From the NCBI GenBank assembly GCA_030043675.1, contig JASHXG010000276.1, positions 1-6,305 of the forward strand: a DNA stretch of 6,305 nt, written 5' to 3'. The notes under the pieces were generated by a model. The model saw nothing but the letters and a program-made list of their open reading frames with translations. It was not told the DNA's origin and did not search any database. This document shows, in pieces, positions 1-6,305 of this stretch (position 1 is the stretch's first letter; every line of letters begins with the position of its first letter). Source of the stretch: Vulcanimicrobiota bacterium. Its GTDB lineage: Bacteria; Vulcanimicrobiota; Vulcanimicrobiia; Vulcanimicrobiales; Vulcanimicrobiaceae. Both the position numbers and the translations under genes were made by a program.

Positions 1-173
1 GCGAGGTAATCGAAGCCGATGAACGAGTAACGCGAGATTCGACCGCCGCTTTCGACGCTCTCGAGCAGACACGAAGCGCGTGGCTGTGCGAGCGCGAGAT
101 ACGCGCCGATCGGCGTCAGCACGTCGGCCGGAACGACGCGAACTGCGACGCGGTCGGTTACGGTCTGGATCAC
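1..173 (-). CDS. trpE: Anthranilate synthase component I (TrpE), N-terminal part, cut by window edge
   Basis: The minus strand from 173 to 1 encodes the first 57 residues of a TrpE-like protein. TrpE with its glutaminase partner TrpG converts chorismate to anthranilate, the first step of tryptophan synthesis, in the cytoplasm. Visible family motifs are a leading 'LTPIGAYLAL' (about residues 19-28), then 'LLES' (36-39) and 'RYSFIG' (48-53). In characterised TrpE enzymes the LLES motif belongs to the tryptophan feedback site. It is intact here, so a feedback-sensitive enzyme is likely. The catalytic chorismate-binding domain lies outside the window. The GTG at 173 is chosen because an in-frame TGA lies three codons upstream and no earlier start exists. 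No Shine-Dalgarno precedes it, while a promoter-like sequence ends only about 8 bases upstream, suggesting a leaderless message. PabB (aminodeoxychorismate synthase) shares this N-terminal fold and is the main alternative. Confidence 0.85.
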   Translation of the reverse strand, partial: MIQTVTDRVAVRVVPADVLTPIGAYLALAQPRASCLLESVESGGRISRYSFIGFDYL

Positions 174-181
174 GAGCGCTC

Positions 182-210
182 AGGGTACCATCAACGAACG
201 CTGGGAGCAA
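182..210 (-). promoter_or_regulatory. Candidate promoter of trpE (leaderless)
   Basis: Read on the minus strand, TTGCTC (210-205) is separated by exactly 17 bp from TACCCT (187-182). A TG one base before the latter gives the extended -10 form TGnTAnnnT. Each hexamer matches the sigma-70 consensus at only 3 of 6 positions, but the spacing and extended motif are good. Transcription would start near 175, within about 2 bases of the trpE GTG at 173. This fits with the lack of a ribosome binding site. The promoter call is inference from sequence only. Confidence 0.45.
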
Positions 211-274
211 CGGGATTAAGGCAGGTTAAGCCGAGCCTTTACGTCGCGCGACTATTTTGAATGTTTGTCGGGGC

Positions 275-289
275 CCCCGGCGGCCGGGG
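275..289 (-). terminator. GC-rich hairpin between the 83-residue gene and trpE, possible terminator
   Basis: CCCCGG (275-280) and CCGGGG (284-289) are perfect inverted arms around a 3-base loop, about 20 bases past the TAA stop of the upstream minus-strand gene. No T-run follows on the minus strand (the next bases are GCCCCGACAAAC), so a classic intrinsic terminator is not supported. Position is the main argument: it separates the end of one minus-strand gene from the promoter of the next. It could also be a stabilising 3' hairpin or chance in GC-rich DNA. Confidence 0.3.
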
Positions 290-309
290 ACTGTTTCAAC
301 CGAGTACGT

Positions 310-561
310 TTAGCGATTACGCTCGCGCGAGAGTTCACCGGCGACGTTGCGATAGAGCGAGCGCGTCGCGCCCGCGAGGAGTTCCGCTACTCGAAACAAT
401 CCGTCGCCGGAGATCGTGATGGCTTGCCAGTCTACGGCCTCGTGACGGTGAACGAGCGCGTAGGTGTCGTTACCCACATCGTAGATTGCGAACTCGTTCG
501 ATTCGGCAACGAGCTTGCCGTTGCGCAGCGACTCGAGGTCGATAGACTCGACTAACTTCAT
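310..561 (-). CDS. Hypothetical 83-residue protein
   Basis: This small gene encodes 83 residues beginning MKLVESIDLE and ending with TAA at 312-310. The reading frame stays open further upstream, but the ATG at 561 is clearly the start: a strong Shine-Dalgarno, GGGAGG, lies 5 bases before it, and the upstream extension would run into the divergent gene on the other strand. The protein is soluble-looking, with no signal peptide, membrane segment or cysteine. Its N-terminal half alternates hydrophobic and polar residues as in beta strands (around 'FAIYDV' and 'YALVHR'). Its C-terminal half looks helical ('LFRVAELLAGATRSLYRNV') and ends in a charged, arginine-rich tail. I do not recognise the family and assign no function. 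It is divergent from the TamB-like operon and upstream of trpE on the same strand, but a hairpin and a promoter-like sequence separate it from trpE, so it is probably monocistronic. Confidence 0.72.
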   Translation of the reverse strand: MKLVESIDLESLRNGKLVAESNEFAIYDVGNDTYALVHRHEAVDWQAITISGDGLFRVAELLAGATRSLYRNVAGELSRERNR

Positions 562-648
562 AGCGGCCTCCCGATGGGACGCGCTTCGACGGCCGGCAAG
601 CGCTTCCCGTGCCAGGTACACGGCCCGCGCACCTGGGAAGAAGCAAGC
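562..648. promoter_or_regulatory. Divergent intergenic region with inverted repeat
   Basis: These 87 bp lie between the divergent starts of the 83-residue gene (561, minus) and the TamB-like gene (649, plus), so they should carry both promoters. I see no convincing -35/-10 pair on either strand. The clearest structure is an inverted repeat, CCAGGT (612-617) and ACCTGG (631-636), with 13 bases between the arms. The right arm overlaps the start of the GGGAAG ribosome binding site (635-640) of the TamB-like gene. It could be an operator or an mRNA hairpin that affects ribosome access; neither is shown. The segment 584-601 is an exact copy of 18 bases found at 1824-1841. Confidence 0.5.
567..572 (-). 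promoter_or_regulatory. Strong ribosome binding site of the 83-residue gene
   Basis: On the minus strand GGGAGG (572-567) stands 5 bases before the ATG at 561. It is one of the strongest Shine-Dalgarno matches in the window and decides the start of the small gene against the longer open frame. Confidence 0.75.
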
Positions 649-3600
649 ATGAGGCGGATGAGGAGGCTGCGGGTGTGGCGCGCGACCGGCCTCGTCGTGC
701 TGTGCCTCGTCGCGCTCGTTCTTTGGCAGTGGCAGAACCTGGCGCGTCTGGCGATCGGCGCCGCGGCGGCCGCCGTCGCGCACGTCGATCTATCGTTCGA
801 AAGGCTGACGATCGCGCCGGGTCGTGCCGTCTTCGAAAATCTGCGCGTTCGATCGTTTCGCGACGAGCCGATCGCTTCGATCGATCGGCTCTCGCTCGCG
901 TACGACCTGCGCGATCTGTTCGCCGGCCGGCGGCTCTTCGGATTGAAGGCCGTGGAGCTCGAAAAGCCGCACCTTACGATCATTCGCCGATACGACGGCA
1001 GCTACAACATTCCTATTGCGCGACCGGCGAAGCAGCCCGCGAAACAGGCGCCCCTGATGCTGCGCGCGCGCGTTGAGGACGGCTCGATCGAGATCATCGA
1101 TCAGAGCCGAAATGCGGATCCGCTCGCGCGGCACCTCTTCGCGGAGCGGGTCGACGTCGATGCCGATCTCGCAATGTCGTCCCGGTCGAGCTATCGCGCG
1201 AGCCTCGCATACGGCGAGCGCCGCGACCGTCTCTATCCCGTGCGCGGCAGCGGCAGGATCGATGCGGAAGGACTCACCGACCAGCATTGGAGCGCCGCCG
1301 CGCTACCCGTCGCGGGTGCCGTCAACTTCGTCGTCAACTCGCCTGCCATGCGACTGCGGAGCGGTGTGTTGCGCGGCGCCGATCTCCGGTACTTCGCGCT
1401 GCCGGCCGCCAACGGACCGCTCCCACCGCAGCTGGCCGCAACCGGCCTTCTCGAAGGCGCGCGCATCGCAATCGCTGGTCTGGCCAAGTCCGTCGATGAT
1501 GTCCACGGGACCGTCGACGTCTTCGGCGACGGCTTGCTCACGCCGCGCTTGGACGCCAGCTTCGCCGGGGTCCCCGTGCGCGTCAGCGGCGGCCTCTACG
1601 GCTTGAGCGATCCGCACCTGCGCCTGATCGTTCGGGGCAACGGCGACTTGGTGCGTTTGCGTTCGGCGTTCGTGCAAGCCGAACGGCTCCCGATGCGTGG
1701 TCCGCTCGGCTTCACGCTGTTGATCCAAGGCAGGGTGGTCGCGCCTTTGACCTGGATCGAGCTGCAGTCGCCGCACATCGTTTATGGCCCAGCTAGCGTC
1801 GAGAACCTCGGCGGACTGATCGCCTTCGACGGCCGGCAAGCCGACATCGTCCGTTTCGAGGCGGGCTATGCGGGCGCAGATCTGCGCGCGAGTGGGAGCG
1901 TCGCGTTCGCACATCAATCGAATGCGCTCGAAATGCTGCTTGGCCTGCGAACGCCGCCGGATGCCCTCCCCTACGCCGCCATGGCCGTACCGGGGATGAG
2001 CTTCAACGGCACGGCACTCGCGCAAGCCGGCGACTTGACGAGGATTGGGCTGAGCGGCGTGCTCGCCGGAACGAGCGCGACGCAACGTCTCGACGCCATG
2101 TTCAACGTCGATAGCCGCGGCAGCGGCTCGATCGGGCCGCTTCTGCTGCACGGCAATCGCGGATCGATCTACGCGCGAATCGCGCTCGATCATCCGCATG
2201 ACGCGAGCGTGGGTCTGATCGACGCGCGCGACGTTCCGATCGCGCCGGCCAGAGCGGTGGCGAGCGCAACGCTCTTCGGCGAGGAATCGAAGGGCGCGAT
2301 TGCTATCGGCGGCAGCGCGCTGCTGCAGGCGGCGTGGGGACGGATACGCGCCTACGGCACCGGCGTTTCACGCGGCACCGTGTTGGCCGGCAATCTCTTT
2401 GGCCGCCTCACGTCGGTGCAGATCGGTGATGCCGGCTTCGGCGCGACGATCGCCGGATCGGCGCGCTCCCCGCAGATCGCCGGGACGCTTGCGTTCGCCG
2501 GCGGGCGCTATCGCAACTTCGACCTCAACGGTAACGCGTCCGTCGCCTTTTCGGACGGCGCGCTGCGCGTGCATGACGCAGCCGCCGGGATCGGACCGCT
2601 GCTCGTCGGCGTGGACGGCACGATCGGAAATCTCGTTCCTGGCGCAACGCTCGCGCCACGTTACGATCTCACGGCGCAGCTGCACTCCTCAGATGCAAGC
2701 GCGCTGCTCGCAGCCGCACAGCCGCACCTCGCGCATCTGGTTCAAGGAAGCATCGATGCCGCAGTGCACGTTGGCGGCGCCGGCCACGCACCGGTAGTTG
2801 CGGGCAGCCTCGATGCGCCGGAAGGTTCGGTGAATGGTCTGGCCTTTCGCGATCTGCGCGCCGCCGTCGCGGGCGGTCCTCAAAGCATCGCGCTGAGTGC
2901 CGGGCACGTTGCCCTTGGATCGACGGCTATCGCCTTCGAGGGGCGGGCGGGCACGGCCGGCACACACGTGGCGGCGAGCTCACCCCAAGTGAATCTCGCC
3001 GACTTCAATGACTTCTTCGATGCCGGCGACACGTTTGCGGGAACCGGGAACGCCGTGATCGCGGCCACGCTCAAAGGTACGCATCTTGAAGCGAGCGACG
3101 GCGCGGCGACGTTCGCCGGTGCGCGCTTCCGTAGAATCCAGCTTGGAACCGTGACGGCGCACTGGGAGAGCGGCGGCGGCACCACGAGCGGTAATGTCGC
3201 GTTGGGCGACGCATCCGGCCGGCTCCACCTCGCCGGCAGCATCGCACCCGCGACGAAGACCGCCCACCTATCGGCGAGCGCGCGCGACGTCGATCTCGGA
3301 ACGTGGCTGCCGATGCTCGGCCTTGGCGCTCCCGTTACCGGACGCCTCAACGCCGATACCAGCGTCGTGGGCAGCTACCCCGATCTCACGATGAGATTGC
3401 ACGCGGCGCTCTTCGGCGGAACCGCGGACCGCATCCCGATTCAGCGCTTCGAGGTCGACGCGTCAGCTTGGCACGGCTTGGGGACCATTCGCTCCGCGGT
3501 GCTGGACGTGCCGTCGTTGAGCTCCACGGCATCGGGTACCTTCGGTCTTCTCGAAAACGATCGGCTTGCGCTGGTCGTTCACAGCAGCAGCCCGGACGTC

Positions 3601-5271
3601 GGGTCGCTGCTCGAGACCGTGACCGGCAAGGATTTCGGAGTCAGCGGCAGCCTCGATTCGACGTTGCACGTCGACGGCACACGCACAGCGCCGCAACTGA
3701 GCGCCGCGGTCGCGCTCGAATCGCTGCGCTACGGCAACCTGCTGCTCCCACGCGTGAGCGGCGTGGTCGGCGCCGACCGGCACAGCGTGACGCTGAGCGG
3801 CGGCGAGATCGAGTTTGAACGCGGAAAAGTGCAAATCGCGGCATCGGTGCCGATCCTTTTCGAGGCGCCGACGGTAGCGCCGCGTCCCGGCCCGTTTTCG
3901 GCATCGCTCACCGCGAACGACATCGAGCTCGCGCAGTTCGCGAATCTCTTCCCGAAGGGAACGCAGCTAGACGGGCGGATCGACGGCAACGTGACCGCCG
4001 GCGGGACGCTCGCCTCCCCGCAGTTCAACGGTTCGGTCCACCTGCGCGACGGCGAGTTTCGAGGACCGCTCGAGAAGTCGCCGATCACCGGCGCAAGCGC
4101 AGAGCTAGCGTTCGCGGGAATGCAGGCGACACTGCAATCTTCGGCGACGGTCGGTGGAGGAACGCTAAGCGCACAGGGAAGCGCAACGTTAGCGAACCTG
4201 TATCGACCCGGGGACCTGCCATTCATGCTGCAGGCTCGTGTCGAGAATGCGCGTCTCGACATCCCCAACTATTTCGCGGGCGTGCTCAACGCCAGCGTGA
4301 ACGTCGCGCGCGCGCCGGAGACCCCGCTGGGAATCGGCGGTGAGGTGACGGTCTCGAACGCGCGAATACCGCTCAATGCGCTCCTTCCGCAACAAGGCGA
4401 AGCGCAACGACCGCCGCATTTACCCGAGGTCGCGTTCGACAATCTACGGATCTCGGCGGGACGCGACGTTCGCGTGCAGAGCGCGAACGTCGACATCGGT
4501 GCGGAAGGATCGGTGGTCGTCGGCGGGACGCTGCGCGCGCCGACCCTCTCCGGAAGCTTCAGCTCGACGGGTGGATCGCTGAGCTTCCTTCGCACTTTCG
4601 ATCTCGAGAGCGGGACCGTTCGGTTCGAGCCCTCGTCGGGGCTGATTCCAAACGTCGACGCCGTGGCGACCACGTTCGTCACCAATCCCGCGACCGCCGT
4701 CCGGCTGCACGTAACCGGCCCGGCAACCAACATGAATCTGGACTTCGCTTCCGAGCCGCCCTACAGCCGCGAGCAGATCCTGGGGCTCTTGGTTGGCGCT
4801 CAACAGTTCGGCGCGGTCCAAGGCATACAGGCAACGCAGCAAAACGTCTCGGCCGTTTCGACCGCGCAGAATCTTGCGCTCGGTCAGGTCAACACGCTCT
4901 TCACGCGCAGCATCTTGCAGCCGCTCTCTGCATCGTTGGGCGGAGCGACGGGCGCGAACGTGCGGATCACGAGCGACATCCAAACCGGGCTAGGGGTCAG
5001 TGCAACCAAAGGGATCGGCAGGTACGTCAATGCGACTTTTGCGCAAACATTCGGTTATCCAAGGATCCAGAGCATCACGTTTGAGGCCAATCCCAGCGTC
5101 GCCACCGGGTTACGGCTGACTTTCTATACGTCGACCGGTCCGACGCTGCTCTCGGTGCAACAGCCCCAACTGATCGGAATGGACGTGCTCAACCTCAATC
5201 CGGCGACTTCGTTCCAGGCGGCCGGCGGAACGAACGGGTACACTTTTTCCGTTCAAACGAGGTTTCCATGA
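649..5271 (+). CDS. tamB: TamB-family (AsmA-like/DUF490) inner-membrane-anchored envelope protein
   Basis: This 1540-residue protein belongs to the TamB/AsmA-like group, which form long hydrophobic beta-grooves spanning the periplasm and are implicated in phospholipid transport to the outer membrane and in outer-membrane protein assembly with TamA/BamA. An arginine-rich N-terminus is followed by one membrane helix (about 12-28), giving an anchor with the bulk in the periplasm. Residues 97-122 resemble the AsmA-like N-terminal module ('KPHLTIIRRYDGSYNIP'). The middle is beta-rich, with about 100-residue repeats from roughly 672 to 1240. The C-terminal TamB domain spans about 1240-1540 and carries the diagnostic 'SEPPYSREQILGLLVG' (1368-1383). 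The only cysteine (19) is in the membrane helix. It is longer than E. coli TamB (1259 residues). The ATG at 649 is chosen because GGGAAG lies 8 bases upstream and the anchor is then N-terminal; the in-frame ATG at 574 lacks a ribosome site. The stop overlaps the next gene by 4 bp. The family call is firm; the exact cargo is unknown. Confidence 0.9.
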   Translation: MRRMRRLRVWRATGLVVLCLVALVLWQWQNLARLAIGAAAAAVAHVDLSFERLTIAPGRAVFENLRVRSFRDEPIASIDRLSLAYDLRDLFAGRRLFGLKAVELEKPHLTIIRRYDGSYNIPIARPAKQPAKQAPLMLRARVEDGSIEIIDQSRNADPLARHLFAERVDVDADLAMSSRSSYRASLAYGERRDRLYPVRGSGRIDAEGLTDQHWSAAALPVAGAVNFVVNSPAMRLRSGVLRGADLRYFALPAANGPLPPQLAATGLLEGARIAIAGLAKSVDDVHGTVDVFGDGLLTPRLDASFAGVPVRVSGGLYGLSDPHLRLIVRGNGDLVRLRSAFVQAERLPMRGPLGFTLLIQGRVVAPLTWIELQSPHIVYGPASVENLGGLIAFDGRQADIVRFEAGYAGADLRASGSVAFAHQSNALEMLLGLRTPPDALPYAAMAVPGMSFNGTALAQAGDLTRIGLSGVLAGTSATQRLDAMFNVDSRGSGSIGPLLLHGNRGSIYARIALDHPHDASVGLIDARDVPIAPARAVASATLFGEESKGAIAIGGSALLQAAWGRIRAYGTGVSRGTVLAGNLFGRLTSVQIGDAGFGATIAGSARSPQIAGTLAFAGGRYRNFDLNGNASVAFSDGALRVHDAAAGIGPLLVGVDGTIGNLVPGATLAPRYDLTAQLHSSDASALLAAAQPHLAHLVQGSIDAAVHVGGAGHAPVVAGSLDAPEGSVNGLAFRDLRAAVAGGPQSIALSAGHVALGSTAIAFEGRAGTAGTHVAASSPQVNLADFNDFFDAGDTFAGTGNAVIAATLKGTHLEASDGAATFAGARFRRIQLGTVTAHWESGGGTTSGNVALGDASGRLHLAGSIAPATKTAHLSASARDVDLGTWLPMLGLGAPVTGRLNADTSVVGSYPDLTMRLHAALFGGTADRIPIQRFEVDASAWHGLGTIRSAVLDVPSLSSTASGTFGLLENDRLALVVHSSSPDVGSLLETVTGKDFGVSGSLDSTLHVDGTRTAPQLSAAVALESLRYGNLLLPRVSGVVGADRHSVTLSGGEIEFERGKVQIAASVPILFEAPTVAPRPGPFSASLTANDIELAQFANLFPKGTQLDGRIDGNVTAGGTLASPQFNGSVHLRDGEFRGPLEKSPITGASAELAFAGMQATLQSSATVGGGTLSAQGSATLANLYRPGDLPFMLQARVENARLDIPNYFAGVLNASVNVARAPETPLGIGGEVTVSNARIPLNALLPQQGEAQRPPHLPEVAFDNLRISAGRDVRVQSANVDIGAEGSVVVGGTLRAPTLSGSFSSTGGSLSFLRTFDLESGTVRFEPSSGLIPNVDAVATTFVTNPATAVRLHVTGPATNMNLDFASEPPYSREQILGLLVGAQQFGAVQGIQATQQNVSAVSTAQNLALGQVNTLFTRSILQPLSASLGGATGANVRITSDIQTGLGVSATKGIGRYVNATFAQTFGYPRIQSITFEANPSVATGLRLTFYTSTGPTLLSVQQPQLIGMDVLNLNPATSFQAAGGTNGYTFSVQTRFP
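2662..4368 (+). repeat. Tandem ~100-residue protein repeats within the TamB-like gene
   Basis: The encoded protein contains diverged units starting near residues 672, 772, 872, 974, 1082 and 1190 (the last shorter or incomplete). Each begins with a beta strand followed by a D-x-x-x-L/F-type segment (for example 'SARDVDLGTWLPML', 'SSSPDVGSLLETV', 'TANDIELAQFANLF'). A 'V-x-G-x-L/I' strand follows, then a G-T-x-x-x-P-x-L/F-x-G turn (for example 'GTRTAPQLSA', 'GTLASPQFNG'), then further strands. The turn proline or its equivalent falls at 608, 715, 814 (Glu), 911, 1015, 1124 and 1226, giving spacings of 107, 99, 97, 104, 109 and 102. The DNA copies are diverged, so this is an old protein-level duplication, judged by eye. 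Confidence 0.6.
5259..5262 (+). promoter_or_regulatory. Internal ribosome binding site coupling the two plus-strand genes
   Basis: GAGG lies inside the last codons of the TamB-like gene, 5 bases before the ATG at 5268. That ATG overlaps the upstream TGA stop in the sequence ATGA (5268-5271). This arrangement is typical of translational coupling, with ribosomes ending the first gene restarting on the second. Confidence 0.75.
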
Positions 5272-6305
5272 GTCGACAGATCGCCCATCTGCTCGCCGGC
5301 ACGCTGCTCGCGGTCGCGTCGATCGGCGCGGGACCGCAGAGCGCCGGGCCGGTCGGCTTTATCGACCTGCCGCGTCTGGTCGCGCTGCATCCACTTGACC
5401 GCGTCCTCGTGCAGTACGATCGAGAGATCGCAGCACTCCGCAGCACGCAAGTTGGAGCGCTGGTGCCCGATCCCGGCACGCAAGCGCAAGCGAGTGCGGC
5501 CGCGCTGCGAGCGACGGCCGTCGACGCGCAAATGCGCGTGCAGGGCGTGGCTGCCCGCAGCGCGTCTGAGTATCGCGAGCGCGAGCCCGACGCGCTCGCG
5601 GCTTTGCTGGCTTCGCGCGACGCCGGCGCCCGCGAGATGAGCGCCTATCGCGACGACCTGACGCGAGCAACGGCCGCGAATCTCTGGCTCTACGAAGACG
5701 GGATCGCGCAGCGCAATCAACGGGCCTATGCGGCCCGCGCACAGGAGCTGCACGAGAAAGAGCTGCGTCTCGCTTTCGATCTGGCTCGCCGCGATGCCGA
5801 CCGCCGAGTCGACCTTAACCTCAAGCTCGAAAATCTTCATCTCGACGCGCAAACACGCTCGCAGCTCGCGGCGCAACTGAATGCGCTGAATGTCGCGCAA
5901 GCGCGCGCGCTCGATGCAATCCACCGGGACAACGCCGCCGAGCTCGCGAGCTACCGCGAAACGATGGAGCGCAACGGCGCGAGCGCGGTGGCGCAGATGA
6001 CCACCACCCTTCGCTCGAAGGCCGCGGCGAACGTTGCGGTACGCTCGCAAGTATTCCAGGCCGAGTCGAATCCGTCCGAGATGCTGGCCGAGTTAGCATC
6101 GCAGGCCGCGCGCTTTCGCGCGACTTATCGCGCCCCAAGCGACGCGAGCGCGTTGAGCGCCGGCTTGCGGCGAGCGAGCAGCGATCTCTCGCAACGCTTC
6201 GCCAAGCTAAGCCAAATTGACCAAAGTTCGCGGCGCGAGACGGCGGCGCAAATCACCGCTTTGCAGGCGAACCGTGAAGCGCTCTATCGCGCGCTGGTAG
6301 CGCAG
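5268..6305 (+). CDS. Secreted coiled-coil protein, Skp/OmpH-like, cut by window edge
   Basis: The frame is open from ATG at 5268 to the window end (346 codons, no stop), so the C-terminus is missing. Residues 1-26 look like a signal peptide: a short polar start, a hydrophobic stretch 'LLAGTLLAVASIGA', and a likely cleavage site after 'PQSA' (26). The mature protein begins 'GPVGFIDLPRLVALHP', close to the start of Skp/OmpH periplasmic chaperones, whose mature forms open with a VGyVD-like strand and then long helices. The rest is almost entirely charged and alanine/leucine-rich helix with coiled-coil character (about 45-346) and no cysteines. Skp/OmpH family members are usually about 160-200 residues, so this protein is at least twice that length. 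It may be a tethering or scaffold protein rather than a simple chaperone. The 4-bp overlap and GAGG ribosome site tie its expression to the TamB-like gene, which supports an envelope-assembly role. The Skp/OmpH assignment rests on a short N-terminal match. Confidence 0.7.
   Translation, partial: MSRQIAHLLAGTLLAVASIGAGPQSAGPVGFIDLPRLVALHPLDRVLVQYDREIAALRSTQVGALVPDPGTQAQASAAALRATAVDAQMRVQGVAARSASEYREREPDALAALLASRDAGAREMSAYRDDLTRATAANLWLYEDGIAQRNQRAYAARAQELHEKELRLAFDLARRDADRRVDLNLKLENLHLDAQTRSQLAAQLNALNVAQARALDAIHRDNAAELASYRETMERNGASAVAQMTTTLRSKAAANVAVRSQVFQAESNPSEMLAELASQAARFRATYRAPSDASALSAGLRRASSDLSQRFAKLSQIDQSSRRETAAQITALQANREALYRALVAQ

Noticed and set aside
252..267. AT-rich patch (CTATTTTGAATGTTTG) as a plus-strand promoter
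   Set aside because: No plus-strand gene begins until 649 and no -35 element at proper spacing was seen, so the patch alone does not support a promoter.
265..555. A 96-residue plus-strand open frame opposite the small gene
   Set aside because: It is antisense to the 83-residue gene over nearly its full length, has no clear ribosome site and shows no family features. It is best explained as a shadow of GC-rich coding on the other strand.
574..648. A 25-residue N-terminal extension of the TamB-like protein starting at ATG 574
   Set aside because: No ribosome site precedes 574, the site overlaps the control elements of the divergent gene, and the extension would bury the arginine-rich start and membrane anchor. 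ATG 649 has GGGAAG at a good distance.
562..783. Upstream extension of the minus-strand small gene to about 157 residues
   Set aside because: The extension is arginine/histidine/proline-rich and overlaps the N-terminal coding part of the TamB-like gene. The ATG at 561 has a near-perfect ribosome site.
1303..2199. A 298-residue minus-strand open frame inside the TamB-like gene
   Set aside because: It lies fully antisense to a well-supported coding sequence. Its composition is rich in arginine, alanine and histidine, typical of antisense frames in GC-rich genes, with no recognisable domain.
5253..6050. A 265-residue minus-strand open frame opposite the coiled-coil gene
   Set aside because: The plus-strand frame has a ribosome site, coupling overlap, signal peptide and coherent helical composition. 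The minus frame has an arginine-rich composition and no such support.

Overview
The window looks like ordinary chromosomal DNA from a GC-rich, diderm (outer-membrane) bacterium. The diderm call rests on a TamB-family envelope protein and a Skp/OmpH-like periplasmic protein. Coding is dense, the third codon positions are strongly G/C, and I see no insertion sequences, phage genes, CRISPR array, tRNA or rRNA. The lineage cannot be fixed from the sequence. Combined with the possible leaderless trpE start, a poorly characterised phylum such as Eremiobacterota/Vulcanimicrobiota (WPS-2) is a guess and no more.

Left part, minus strand. Positions 1-173 hold the first 57 codons of trpE (anthranilate synthase component I), which runs off the left edge. 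Its GTG start lies just downstream of a promoter-like sequence (182-210), so the transcript may be leaderless. Next comes a 136-bp gap with a GC-rich hairpin (275-289). Upstream of it is an 83-residue gene of unknown function (310-561), whose start is fixed by a strong Shine-Dalgarno sequence.

Divergent control region. The 87 bp between 561 and 649 separate the small minus-strand gene from the plus-strand envelope operon. They contain an inverted repeat whose right arm overlaps the ribosome binding site of the large gene.

Right part, plus strand. A 1540-residue TamB-like protein (649-5271) has an N-terminal membrane anchor, an AsmA-like N-terminal segment, a long beta-rich body with tandem repeats of about 100 residues, and a C-terminal TamB (DUF490) domain. 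Its stop codon overlaps by 4 bp the start of a secreted, coiled-coil, Skp/OmpH-like protein (5268 onward, cut by the right edge). The two are almost certainly translated in a coupled way. They likely act together in the periplasm, the first bridging the inner and outer membranes and the second escorting or bracing envelope proteins. trpE shows no functional link to them.

I did not find a clear new biological system. The most notable features are the regular ~100-residue repeats in the TamB-like protein, the long Skp-like partner coupled to it, and the possible leaderless start of trpE.
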